This document shows positions 21,901 through 34,760 of a stretch of DNA of 64,000 nucleotides, in pieces. The stretch lies in contig NC_052617.1 in assembly GCF_016545825.1 (NCBI RefSeq), positions 6,220,600 to 6,284,599 on the forward strand, written 5' to 3'. This DNA comes from Eucalyptus grandis (Eukaryota > Streptophyta > Magnoliopsida > Myrtales > Myrtaceae). Numbering within the stretch: the first letter of the stretch is position 1; the number at the start of each line of letters is the position of its first letter. The position numbers and the translations under genes are program-made. The notes beneath the pieces were generated by a model. The model worked only from the letters and a program-made list of their open reading frames with translations. It did not search any database and was not told the origin of the DNA.

Positions 21901-24900
21901 TCGCTTTGTATTTCTTATTATGAATTTGTGACTAAATTCTGAATTTGGTTTGTAGGTTGAGGTGTTGTTTGAATTAATTGAAGGACTTGTTAAAGATGTG
22001 GAGGGAATAGCTGAGGATGAGGTAATGATAAGTATGTTATCATATTTTTATTTGCAAATTGTGTCAATAGGTATTGTTAAATAATGTTATTTGACATATA
22101 TCTTTGTTTGTTCAACATTACTTCACTTCATGCTCTTTCCTGCTCACTTTTATCATATCAAACATTTACTGTAGCTTGATGAGGAAGACTTCAACGAAGA
22201 GCAAAATTCTGTTGCTCGCCTTATACATATGCTATATAACAATGACCCAGAAGAAATGCTTAAGGTAAATCATGTTCTGATGCATGTTTTATGCTAATTC
22301 TCTATGGTAATAATGACTTAGAGAGAAGAGTTATCTGTTATTGGTGTCTGCATATGTGCTTTTATGAACAGAATGGGGATTTGACAGGAAGGGAGACAAC
22401 TTGTCTTGTTTGTTAAGGACAAATGACATCACCTGGGAAATTTAAAAAAGTGGTCTGATCACGTCGCATGTGTACATCTTGGACTATGGAAAAGTTAGAT
22501 TGTCTCATATCTGTTTGTGAATTACTGCTGTATATCTGTTAAGAGTTCCAGCTCAGGAACAATATTTTTTAACATTTTGACTGATGAAGAAATCCTTTTG
22601 ATAGTGTTTTACAGAGTTATGATGGTTAGCTTTATCATAGGGAGAAATGTGGTCTGGGTATCTTGAGTAGAGATTAGAACTGATCCTGATTAATGGGTTA
22701 TTTAATTAAGTTTAATATGTTATTTATGATGTAACCAATACTTTTCTAACTTCAAGCAACAATGGGTATCATCCAGTGTCCTCTGCTTTTATCATTGCTT
22801 AATGTTTCTTTGACCATGAAACGGCTGGTAATTTATTCCATAATTTTTCTAATTTGCAGATTATATGTGCAGTGCAAAAGCACATTATGGATGGAGGTCC
22901 AAATCGCCTGCCTTTTACAGTTCCTTCGCTTGTTTTTTCTGCCCTCAGGGTATGCTTTATTTCCCCCTCTTGACTGACCTGTTGAAAACTTTTAATTGAT
23001 TATCCACATGGAAAGTAGACAGTGAGATCCGAAACGGATAAAAATTCGCAGAAATAGAATCATCTGAGAATTGGTATAATATGTTTCTTTATTCCTGCCC
23101 CCTTTCCATTTACTTTGTTGTTGGATTGCCCGTCATATTTATGCGAAGAAGGGACTCCTCCAAAGTAAGTAGCTTATATTAGTCACTTTCGGGTTCTCTA
23201 ACTGCTGATTTTCATCTCCCCTTTTAGCAGGTATTTGATGTGCGTAAATTACTTAGAGGTCTAGAATTCAGTGTTTGATGGAGGAACAACTGGGTAATGG
23301 TATCACTACATCTGAAGCATAATTTACTAATTAAAGTCTAGATAATCTGTGTTTTAGATGAAATAGCAAACTGAATGCGGGTAGATAGACCTGCTTAGCT
23401 TCAGCCTTCATCACTAACTTTTGAATCTGAGTTCTTTTTGGTCTCTCATTTAACAACCTAAAGACAATGCATCCATTAGGCAAAAGTTTCCAGGTTGCCA
23501 TGAATTAATACTGCATTATGCATCCATTAGAGCTCTTTTATGCTGAATATATCAGGAATTGTGAGGTAGAGTTTCTTTTGGCAGCATCGTCTATTCCAAT
23601 ATAAAAAGGAGATGCATCACAGATGCTTAAACAAAATGTTTACGTGGCTCCCATTACTTTAACATATAAAGGGGGTTGCTACAACAGTCACAATCAAAAG
23701 CTTGATAGCCGATTGCTTGGAGTCATTACTTTATTGATTATTTACTCTTTGCATTTGTTAAAATTCCTTTTTCCCCTTTTGTCCCCTACCCACCTTCAGA
23801 CAATATGAGCTCAGATTTTCTTTGCTTAAATATTCTCAACCAGCTGGATAATTTTCTATGATAAATCCTATTATTTCTTTAGTTTTGTGACTGTACTCTG
23901 GCATCAATTTGAATATTCTGAACTGGAAGTGAATTAAGGCGACAGTTTTTTGTCAGCTTGCATTTCATGTAATCCGTGTTTTTCCCCTGTTGTATCCATG
24001 TAAGCGTGAGTTGGATTTTGAGAAATATCTGTACTCTGGAGAGATATGAATATGATTTTTAAACCTGCTTGGGAGCATACACAAGGATAAATACTGCAAC
24101 TTTTGAAGAATGTAAGCTTAAAATATTTCTACTTACTAATTCTGTAAGAATGGAACAAATGTTAACCCAAAGAGACTTATCCGGAGTAGTTGGCCATCTT
24201 CAGAGATTTAGGTCCAGCAGTTGGTCTTCAATTTTCACCTGGAAGTGTGTAGTTTGATCTTGAAAACTATATATTAACTGCGTGGGACATTGTGTTGCAA
24301 TCTACAGTTGGTCAGGCAATTGCAAAGTCAAGATGGTGAAGTTGTGGGAGAAGAATTGCCTGCAACTCCTAGAAAACTTTTCCAGCTTTTGAGCCAGGTG
24401 TAGTTATTTAAGTTTGTTACTGCAACTCTTTGTAGGTCAAGTTACCTTGTTATGCACATGGACTTTTTCATCTTTCCATTCTCAGTTTTTTGGCAATTTT
24501 AATATTCTAGTACTGAATGATTAAAACTTGAACAACCCCATACCTGGTCCTCTTTCTTAGTATGAATTCGCATCCTAGGAGCCCATGCCCCCACTGTTCT
24601 AATTTTTCACAACTCTGCTCTTCTTGCTTGCCCTGGCATAGGTGGGGAGGAACCCCCAACCACCCCCACCCGCAACCCAAAAACAAACAAAAAACCCTTC
24701 TAAGGATTGGTCAGCCTTCCCAGCTTGTTCCATATGACTTGTAGTGGTTTCGACCTCAGATGATCCATTGATAGCTCATTCTTCTTTACCACGAAATTGG
24801 ACATTGTTGGGCAAAGTCTTTACTGGAACCAATGCAATTCTCACCTGTTTGTTAAAAAAAAAGTAAGATGCAATTCTCACCTTTCATCACTTTTGTTTCA

Positions 24901-26779
24901 GATAATTGAGGCTCTTTCATCTGTACCATCACCTGAACTTGCACTAAGGTTATATCTGCAATGTGCAGAGGTACACTATGACCTTCTCCTTTCCCCGTCC
25001 TCTTCTACCAAATGAGGTGTAGTATGATTTAGTTCCTCATCAAGGTAGAAGAAAGAATTCCTTTCTTTTATTTTTGCTCAGAACTGAAAAGCTGCTAATG
25101 CTTCTAACATCATATGCGTTAGATTTTTCAGAAAGATATAGGTGACCCTAATTTTCATGACTTTTAAGAGAATTTATTCTACTTCTGAAATTACTGCAAT
25201 TGGGATCACTTTTGTCAACATTACCTGACTGAAGATTTTAAAAGTGTTAGTGACCTGATTCAAGATAGAGCCAACATTGGGTAACCACTTTCGTGAGATA
25301 CCCCAAAATTCTGTTTCTTTCAAGTAATAAGCCTTTATCTAATTTGAGCCCTTGTCAGTGTCTAAATGAGTTCCATGTTAGTCTTGCCCTTTCACTTGCT
25401 ATGTTTAGTCAGGAAAATAATGTCTCAGGCTTTCAGATCATTTGCATAGATTTTGTACATTACTCTAATACTCATAATATTTTCCATTACAAAGAGACTC
25501 GTGATTTCCTTATCAGTAATTGTGTGTAGTGGCAAACAAGGCTGTGCTATGTGCAACAATTTTAACTTTCAGTTTGCATTACTTTTTTGGCATTGCATGT
25601 GGAATGCTAGGCTGCCGGCGATTGTGATCTTGAACCAGTGGCTTATGAATTTTTTACCCAGGCTTTTGTACTATATGAAGAAGAAGTTGCGGTAATTGCT
25701 TCACACTGTTAATATGATTAGTTATGAGATTTCGACTCTTTGACTGACAAATGAGGAACTAAGACTGTATGCTTTGGACCCATTTTCTTTTGCAATATTT
25801 TTAAGGACTCCAAAGCCCAGGTTACAGCAATACATTTAATTATTGGGAGTCTCCAGCGGATGACTGTATTTGGTGTTGAGAATAGAGATACTTTAACACA
25901 CAAGGCAACTGGGGTAATAATGCTTGTAGATTTTTCTGCTTCTTTCTCTAATTAAATTATTTAGGTTATAGCCTAAATTTTCTCCCATGTCTGTCAGTAT
26001 TCTGCAAAGCTTCTGAAGAAGCATGACCAGTGCAGAGCAGTTTATGCATGTTCCCACCTTTTCTGGGTCGACAGTCAGGAAGGCATTAAAGATGGAGAAA
26101 GGTGCCCGCTTCCCTACTTTTACCTTCACTTTTTTCAGCTTCTGTTGGGGACTTGTTTGTGTTTATGCAATAGGAAAAGGAAAAGGAATACTTGTGTCAA
26201 TATTCTCCTTTGGGGGATTCATTTTTGCGATTGGATCAAAATCAAGGAAGTCATTCCTTTGCTGGGATGACGAGTATAATTTTCTTCATTGTATTTGACC
26301 TTCGTTAGTTTTTGGGATGTGCTCCTCATTTCAAATGTTTTGCAAGAGCATGAAATTTTGGATTTATCTCCTGTAACTGCAGGGTTCTACTTTGTCTTAA
26401 ACGTGCTTTGAGAATAGCAAATGCAGCACAACAGATGGCCAGCGTTACACGGGGTAGCGCTGGCCCAGTCACACTTTTTGTGGAAATCTTGAACAAGTGA
26501 GTGAGATTATAAAAATTCAGTCTTCTTTTTTGGTTCCTTGGTGCAGTTGACGAGAATTTGTGTTTCAGGTACCTCTACTTTTTTGAGAAAGGCAACCCAC
26601 AGGTCACAAGCTCTGCAATTCAGAGCCTGGTTGAGCTAATAAAGAACGAGATGCAAAGCGATTCCACAACCCAGGATCCAGCTTCAGATACATTCTTTGT
26701 CAGCACAGTTCGGTACATCCAATATCAAAAAGAGAAGGGAGGCATGATGGGCGAGAAGTACGAGCCAATTAAGGTGTGA
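15927..26779 (+). CDS. VPS35: VPS35, retromer core subunit (22 exons, complete)
   Basis: VPS35 is the large alpha-solenoid subunit of the retromer cargo-recognition trimer, with VPS26 and VPS29. It acts on endosomes and the prevacuolar compartment to recycle vacuolar sorting receptors. I could join 22 exons with consistent phases: 15927-16019, 16155-16251, 16448-16571, 17652-17837, 18518-18605, 18794-18850, 18933-19022, 19147-19269, 20151-20225, 20301-20360, 21394-21510, 21646-21885, 21956-22021, 22175-22264, 22860-22949, 24308-24397, 24902-24970, 25611-25691, 25806-25913, 25998-26101, 26383-26496 and 26569-26779. The product is 790 residues, the usual plant length. Clear landmarks are the start [16 protein letters not shown], the conserved NILPRLYLL motif near residues 100-110 that family knowledge links to VPS26/Rab7 binding, and the C-terminal EPIKV. 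No stop or frame break occurs. Exons 6-19 all begin and end in phase 0. Confidence 0.96.
24832..24882 (+). mobile_element. Micro-insertion with poly(A) and 15-bp target duplication in VPS35 intron 16
   Basis: ATGCAATTCTCACCT occurs at 24832-24846 and, exactly, at 24868-24882. Between the copies is 21 bp, GTTTGTTAAAAAAAAAGTAA plus one G. An A run between perfect direct repeats of 15 bp is the signature of target-primed retroposition of an extremely 5'-truncated element. Confidence 0.7.
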
Positions 26780-27504
26780 TCTCCAGTTGAATCGTAGATG
26801 ATATATTCAAAACACAATGCGGGTACGCGTGTGATTCTTTGGCCGGGGCACATGTTTTTGGGGAAGAAGAAGCCTGACCAGAGTTTTGGCATGGACTCTT
26901 CAAGAAAAGAGGTGGCTTGGTTTGCTTCGACATAGATTATGATGGTCGGGGAAAAATAAGTTATTTGGTTCAGATCAACAAGTGGTTTACTGTAATTCGA
27001 ATGTGAATGAGATAAACACGCCTCTCTTGTACAGCTATTCTTTTGTTCTTTTAGACCTTTTCGTTCCCGTGAGGCAAGATTTCTTTGTGTTTTCGCTTGA
27101 GTTACATTACATGCATACCCATTTTCCCTTCTTGCTTTGACGAAAACCAAACACGTTACCTCCAAGAAAACAATAAATAAATAACGACGACAGCTATAAA
27201 TAATCGAGATTTTGTGCTGTTGGTAGTGCTGGCTAGCGTATAAAAAGCGATATGCTTTTGAGTTTTATTGAACAAATCAAGAAAATTATTTAACCAATTA
27301 CACTGCCAATAAAGCTATAATGTAATCAGGTTTTTTGACCTGTGCATGCATCTTCTTATGCCCTGGACAAATTACTCAGGACTTCTACTCAAAGGCTAAA
27401 CAATTCTTAATGAGAGACGTATTCAAGCTCACCGGTAGGTTTTGGCTACTATCTTATCTGTTAGGCTTCAATAACTCGATAATCGTTGCCTCGCCACATG
27501 CTGG
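26780..27504. other. VPS35 3' UTR and convergent intergenic region
   Basis: This is the tail-to-tail interval between VPS35 and the ABC transporter. AATAAATAAATAAC at 27169-27182 is a plausible VPS35 polyadenylation signal. No other gene is supported. Confidence 0.65.
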
Positions 27505-30500
27505 CTAAGAAATTGCTTCCGGGTTCTTCTCCTCCTGTTGCAGGCTGACCAATTTCTTGTAGAGTCCACTGGGTTTCGCAATGAGCTGGTCGTGACGGCC
27601 TATTTCTGCTACCCTGCCATTTTGCAGCACGGCGATTCTATTGGCGTCTCGGATGGTCGTCAGCCTGTGCGCCACTAAGATCGTCGTCCGGCCTTTCATG
27701 AGCTTATCAAGAGCGTCTTGGACCAACTTCTCCGACGACGTGTCCAAAGCACTCGTCGCTTCGTCCAGGAGGAGGATTGAAGGGTCCTTCAGGATTGCCC
27801 TTGCTATGGCCACCCTCTGCTTCTGTCCTCCCGACAATTGCACTCCCCTATTGCCGACGTTTGTTTGGTACCCTTCCGGCATCGTGCTTATAAACTCATG
27901 GGCATTCGCCGCTTTGGCCGCCTCCATCACCTCTATTTCCGAAGCTTCTGCATTTCCGTACTTTATGTTCTCATATATCGTCGTGGCGAATAATGCCGGT
28001 TCCTGCTGGACCAAACCTATCCTTAACCTTAGCTGTCTCAAGTTCAGGATTTTATATCACAGCCATCTATAAGAACTGATCCAGAGGTGGGGTCATAAAA
28101 TCTCATCACTAGGAGATCACCGTACTCTTTCCCGACCCACTTTGTCCCACCACCGCAAGACTCTTCCCCGCCGAAACTTTCAAATTCAAATCTTCGAAGA
28201 TGCGTACATCCGGCCTGGCCGGATACCTAAAACTGACGCTCCTGAATTCTATATTTCCTCGGACCGTGAGCACCATTTTCGACATGTGGCTGTAAGGATG
28301 TATGGCAGTCCGCCTCTTGAGGACACGGAAAACTGACCCTAGCGCTTGCTTGCCCTTCACAATGTCTGGCGTGAGAGCCAGGGTCTCTGCAACGGCTAGT
28401 GCAGTAACTATCAAAACCATGAAGGATTTGATGATGTCTCCAAAGTTGGATTCTGTGCTTGATTAGAACGGAAGCATACCAAAGGCCGAGTGAGTAGGAA
28501 CAGAATGCAAAGAACTGTGACATGCCAAAGCCGAACCCCGATATGTGCCCTCGGATAAGTGCTTGCCGGTTTGGTTGGGCTAATTCAGAAGCAAACTGAT
28601 CTGAGATCCGGTCTTCAGCACCAAACGCAGCGACGGTGCGAATGTTTGCAATTGCTTCACGTGCCAATGAAGTGGCCCGAGAATAGGCAGTGCTGTAGTC
28701 TCCTCCGAATCCCTTTAGAAATAATTGCTGCATTTTTTTGGGGGGTGGGGGGATGCAAGGACACACTCAAGAAGTTATTTTGAGCACTCAACAGTCTTGA
28801 AAGCAAAAACATCAGTGGGCCGAATGGGATGAGCTAAATTCAGTCGACAAGTTCATTTTGGCCTATTTGCCAGATGATGAATTCACGCAAGCAACCTCTA
28901 TCATTATTTAGGATGGTTTCAGAAATTTACCTCAGTTATTGATGCTCCAACAAGCAGCGGGAAGGAAGCAATGACAACAGCCGCTATCCGCCAGCTTAAT
29001 TTGAAGGCAATGACAAATGCCGTCACTGTGAGTGCTACATTCTGCGTAATGGTCGATAGACGGTCGGCCAGTGCACCCGCACCAGTGTTGCATCTGCTGC
29101 TAAAATTGTTGTTAGGGAACCGGTGCTATTCTCATCCAAATCAAACCACCCAATCTCGTTGGTGAGGATAGCTGCATTAAAGGTAATGCATTATTCCAAG
29201 ATAGTCTTTAATTGAATTGATCTGGTGAATGGAAATACTTATGAAGCCTAGTGAAGTTCATTTTTGTATTGATTTGATTATCTGGATCTGAAAGTAAAAT
29301 TTTCAAATTATTCTACAAATCAAGTTAGCTGAAGCAAAAGAACCTGAGAACATCAATGAGCGAACACGGGTTGTGAGGCGCTCCCCCATCAGTGTGTAGA
29401 AGAAATGCTGTATCAAGTAAATCGGGATGGTAATAGCAGCTACTCCGACAAATAAGAGCGCGATCCGATCGACCTCTTGCTTAGCACGATGAGCATCAGG
29501 TGAATAAAACGCAGACAAGATGTGGGTGATCCCAATCGCAAATAGAGGAGCTTCCATGCCTGCCAGGACCGCACCAACCGACCCGAGCAATGCAAAAGGC
29601 CATTCAGGGGCATTCAGTTTTAACAGCTCCCAGATTGATACCGAGGCAGCAGTGTCCGTTGGGGGAATGTTTTGGTAAATCCTCTGTGGCAGTGTAGTGT
29701 GCTCACTGTTAAAACTTCCTCGGAAGCTAGAATTTGCAGAAGAACCCGAGCGGCATAGTGCGCTCGATTGAGTGTCATTTTCAGTTAACTGTAAGCTCAC
29801 AAGGGTCGCGTACTCGCCTCCCTTAGATAACAACTCTGAATGGTTTCCACTTTCAACGACCTGGCCGTTTTTCAGGACAACGATACAATCAACATCTCGG
29901 ACTGTGGATAAGCGGTGTGCAATGATTATTGTTGTCCTGTTCGTCATTATTCTGTCAAGTGCTTCTTGGACAACAAGTTCCGATTCTGCGTCAAGGGCAC
30001 TGGTCGCCTCATCCAAAAGTAGTATCTTTGGGTTCCGTAGCACAGCTCTTGCAATGGCAATCCTCTGCTTCTGTCCTCCAGAAAGTTGGGTTCCTCCCTC
30101 TCCCACCTGAATTAATGTTAGTTGTCAAGTATCATTCATTTGAAGCAATTACCAAGTGACAGTCTGGACAGAAAAAAAGGGTACTATCCGGTGCACTCAT
30201 CAGATGAACTATACTCCCATATTCTATGTAGGCCGGGCAAATTGGAAAAGTATAGGTAAGCAACTTTCTATGCACATACTTCAGTGACTGCATTTGATGA
30301 CTGAAGGGAAACTCCATTTATGGGAGGAAGGTTTCTCTTGTGTTTTTCCCATGTAAAGACGTTTCATTCGTTCCGCTCAAAGGGACTCTGAAGTGGAGCT
30401 CCCATAAATAATAATCTTCTGGATGTAAATGTTAGAAAAAAGAGGTAGTTTGATTACTTTCAAGTAGGAGATGGATCGGGTGGTTTTCTCAGGATTTGAC

Positions 30501-33031
30501 TTGACAGAATAGGTTGCCTCTACAGAGCGAGCAGTGGAAATGACTGAACATTTTAAAAGCAAAAGGGAATATCTTGTCTGTTAAAAGTTAGAACGTGGAT
30601 AATGGCTGCACCATCAGCAAAGTGAACTTAAATGTCGAAACCTTTAGTCTGCAGCTCTTCCAGAGAGACGAGCTCTGATAATCAGAGGAACGCACCTGAG
30701 TGTAATAACAATCGGGAAGCTTTTGGATGAAGGAATGTGCATTTGAAGCTTTAGCAGCTTCTACGAGTTGCTCTGTTTCAGCATCTGCTTTACCAAATAG
30801 AATGTTATTGGCTATAGTAGTGGCAAACAGTGCTGGCTCTTGGCTAACCAATCCCATTTGCTCTCTCAGCCATTTTAGTTGAAGAGTCTTGAGATCATGT
30901 CCGTCAAGCAGAATTTGGCCTACAAGCATCATAACCGACAGATTGATTTGATTAGCCATCAGCGATAAGAGTTTTGACCATATGACGATCAGTGTAACTG
31001 CATGATGATAGATACCTGAAGTTGGGTCATAGAACCGTTGTACCAAGGAGATTATGGTACTCTTTCCAGAACCACTCGGACCAACAATCGCTATGCTCTT
31101 GCCGGCCCCAATGGTGAAGCTCAAATTCTCAAATACCATGTTGGGACGGGATGGATAAGCAAAGCAGACCTCGCGAAATTCAATTTCTCCAGCTACTTCT
31201 GACAATTTCGTTCCTTCATCAGATCCCTTAGATGGCTTATTATTCGTTTGTATCATGCTAATGATGTTGGCAGCAGCCGCCTGCCCTTTTGCGATGGCAG
31301 CAAGGTTTGGGGCAGCTTGACCCAGCGCACTGCGAAGATGAAAGTACTTAATCTTATCAGAAGAAACAATGAACAGTGTCCTGAGAAAACTGGAGGCCGG
31401 ATGTTACAGCGGTGTGCTAGACTTACAAACCACTAAAGATAACGTTTATGATGGTCGTGAATGCTTTCCCTCCGTTTGTATGGTGGTGCCGGACGAGAAT
31501 GCTGGCATACCACAGTAGCAATGCCCAAGCACAGAATAAGAGAGCATATGTAAAGCCGACACCCATTCCTTTGGCAAAACCGCTCTTCTTCCCCAGTTTT
31601 AGTGCAACTTTAAGTGACTTAGAATATGCTTGGACTGCTTTGTCCTCCCCTACAAAAGAGTATACCGTTCGAATCTGCGAGATAACCTGATCCATGCAAA
31701 GTGGAGTAGAAAAGAGTTGCTCCTTCAGTTACTTTAATCAACTTGTGGGGTGAAGTAAGCAGCTAAGTAAAACATAATTTGGGTTTTAGGAGGAGAGGTT
31801 GGGTGAAGCGTCTGAAACGGAATTTTTCATTATTTGGATTGAAAAAAGAAGACAATGCTATTGCTTACTAAGAGAAACACATTCATCGGTAAAGCTAGTG
31901 TCTACCTCTTCTGCAACCTTCCCTGCTTCAGCATATGCAGCTTCACCTTTCTCTGATAGAGAAGACATGATAACAGTATAAGCTCCTCCGGCAAATGCTA
32001 TCAACGGAACAACAGCCAAGGTCAGAAGCGTGAGCTGCCACACCGACGTAAATCCGACAGCAAATCCTACGATGAATTGCGAAAGGTAACGCAGAGCATG
32101 GCCTGTCTGCAGTGCATAAAAGGAATAAGTTGTGGAAGTGTACCCTTATCGCAACAGGGATTGAGAATACACATATGCATGCAGATTTCTTTCGTCATAT
32201 ACCTTGTCACCAATTGCATCTTGTACTAGTATTGCATCGCTTGTAATGTGGTGAAGAATGTTACAGTCCTTAGCTTCAGTATCAAAAAAGTTGATGTCTT
32301 TCCTAAGAACTGCCTGCAGATACTTAAGCCGCAAACGAGCTGTTTGCCTCTCCCCGGTTTGTGTCCACAATGCAACACCTAAAGACTTATATGACCAGGA
32401 ATTAAGCTCAGATAGGGATGGATTATTGGAATTTGTTCGGTTGAAAGAACAAAATTCATCCATAACAAGCTTGATGCATACCTATCCATGCCGATGCGAA
32501 CACGATGACTCCTAGATACACGAGGTACAGAGCATCCTGCAATGTTATAAGGATGTCAGATGCTTGCGTCTGGCCTTTTGACGATGTATTAGCTTGCAAA
32601 AGAAAGCATCAATTTAAACCTGTGAACTCCTAAGAAAACTGTACTCTATTCTCTCATAAATCTATTTGAAAGCACGACTGATCGCACTGGTCTCTACTCC
32701 GAGGAGAATGAAGCCAGACGGCCACGCATTACCTCAGAAACACGCGAAGACAATCCGTGGGGATCGGAAGACAGCTTGCCGAGAGAATCGATCATCCGGC
32801 CAAACAGAACGAAGAACACAGGGAGCGCGGCACCGTGGATGCACGCGCCGGCGCTTCCAAAGAGCATCAAAAACAATCAATCTTGTCGGCAGCCACAAAC
32901 AAGCCGAAGAAGGAAGTGCTCGGCTTCTCCTTCTCCTTCTCCTGCTCCTTAGTTGGTTCCGGCAGCGTCGGAATCCGATCATCACGAACCGGGTCATTTG
33001 CAGGCTCGCGCTCAAGCTCAGGTGCTTTCAT
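27505..33031 (-). pseudogene. ABCB13/14-type full-size ABC transporter with five frame breaks
   Basis: This is a plant multidrug-resistance/P-glycoprotein-type exporter (TMD-NBD-TMD-NBD) in the plasma-membrane clade of Arabidopsis ABCB13/14, members of which are linked to auxin or malate transport. Ten exons on the minus strand: 33031-32733, 32536-32482, 32378-32213, 32106-31906, 31686-31427, 31329-31016, 30919-30696, 30106-29344, 29171-28931 and 28727-27505. All splice junctions are GT-AG with matching phases. NBD1 has GPSGSGKS, LSGGQ and [15 protein letters not shown]2 has GQSGSGKS, LSGGQ and [12 protein letters not shown]. The frame breaks near 32873 (T run), 29085, 28460, 28112 and 28047, by one base each except at 28460 (two bases lost or one gained). 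With every domain and splice site kept, either assembly error or recent pseudogenisation is possible; I type it pseudogene because the sequence as given cannot encode the protein. Confidence 0.85.
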
Positions 33032-33246
33032 GATCGCTCAACGACGACGACAACGGGCACAGAGGATTTGAAATGCAGAGCTTCAGGAGACGAGAACAGA
33101 GCATGAGAAAGAGCTCACTTTCGTGGTCATGGGCAGCTCGTGCGAGGATGGGAGGGGGAAACCTCACAGGCCAGCTTTCCCGCCAATAAATGCAGACAGG
33201 AAATAGTTGGCCAACCAAAACCCGGCTTCATTACTACCTGCAGCTT

Positions 33247-33312
33247 CGAGAGAGAGACAGACAGACAGATAGAGACAGAGCGACAGAGAGACGGAGAGAG
33301 ACAGTGAGGATG
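33247..33312. repeat. GA-rich microsatellite upstream of the ABCB gene
   Basis: An imperfect GAGA/GACA run of about 65 bp lies 215 bp upstream of the ABCB start codon, in its probable promoter or 5' leader on the minus strand. Confidence 0.8.
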
Positions 33313-34490
33313 AGAATGTAGAAGACGAAGAGCGATTGGCTGGCGAGAGAGTGTCGTACCCATGAAGCTTCGAACAGTTTGGTTTTGCCGCTTCTGCACA
33401 GAGCTTTTCCGGCTACGGAGGTCCCTCGTATTCAATGTGGTCCCTCTGTCTTTTTCCAGGGGACATTTGTCCGATCGAAACCATCGACTACGATGTTGCG
33501 GGCTTTCAGCAGACCCACATGATATCATGTTCACATACATGTCAAAACTTCTCTAGAATCACTACTTCATGGCTCAACTAGGAATCTATATAGATGTATA
33601 ATTTCCCTAAGAAGTGAAAGTCCGGTGCATGGCATGATTGAAATCGGAGTTCAGTGGCCGGTTTGATTAAAAGTGCTGAATGTGGATCGTCTTAGCCATC
33701 GGATCACAAAGCCATGAACCCGTTCTGCTCGGTGTACATGTCTTGATAGAGTTGCGATTGGAGCAAAGTACCCCGAACATGTACTAACAAACTTTATCGT
33801 TCTGAATTATACAATCGACTTGATTTTGGATAGAATGGATCGTTTAGACGATATTGATTTCAAATCTTCCATTCTAGAGGGAGAGGTTCGAATTGACACG
33901 AGGCGTGCAATTGTACATCTCTCTCACCGTGTGTTAATGGAGAGTATACTTACATTTCAAGGCATGTTGCATCTATGTCATATAAAACGAGGCGATCTCA
34001 TATCACCGCGGGTATGGTGATGGACAGGAGTAGAACTAAACCTAACCGGCAATTTGCATACATGGATTGGAGGATCAGGAATTCTCATCAGTCCATTTAG
34101 GCGCCATGGAAAATGTGAGCCAAGCGTGGTCGAGTTAGCTAGTATCATATATTACGGATGCATCATTGTGAGCTGTAGGACAGCTAAGTCTTGTGGCATT
34201 GACGACTCATCCACCAAAGGTAGTTACTGCGGGTCAGCGTCTCGACTGACCGTACAATTTGTCATGAATTTGGGTTTGGTCAGAATTTATTTGTAGAAGC
34301 TTAGGTGACCATGATATTGGCCTTTTCAGGCTAGCCCTTTTTCCCATTCCAATGTGAAAATTCAATCAGTAAAAAGGACGAAATTCTAGGAAATAGGCGA
34401 TTTCGCGGCAATTTGTCACATGACGTGCGGATGAATAAGATTGTTCTTAGCAAAGGAGGGAGGAGAAGTTAGGATACGTAGAACCAAACG
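33313..34490. other. Intergenic spacer
   Basis: Nothing recognisable was found: no gene, tRNA or element with clear ends. It probably includes the upstream part of the ABCB promoter. Confidence 0.55.
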
Positions 34491-34494
34491 TCTA

Positions 34495-34760
34495 AAGGTG
34501 GCCTGACCGATCCCTCGTCCCTATGGAATGTTACTGGATCAGTCCGAACTGAGAACATAAGGGAGGTGGCTGGATCGATCCCTTGTCCAAATCGAATGTT
34601 ATCGAGTTTGTCTGAATTGAGAACATGAGGGAGGATCCGAAGTGGGTACTTCAATGTGGGATCGAAACCGCATCTCTATATACGCATCAACTCGTGGGGC
34701 GAGATGCAAGAGGTGAGGGGTCAAACTCCTCACCTCGTAGATCCCGAGTGGGTGCTTTGC
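34495..34760. repeat. Imperfect ~70-bp tandem duplication and hairpin
   Basis: GGTGGCCTGACCGATCCCT at 34496 recurs in altered form about 70 bp later (GGTGGCTGGATCGATCCCT), and both copies end GAACATRAGGGAGG. At 34710-34737 a GAGGTGAGG/CCTCACCTC inverted repeat forms a short hairpin. It is probably debris of a transposable element, family unknown. Confidence 0.5.
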
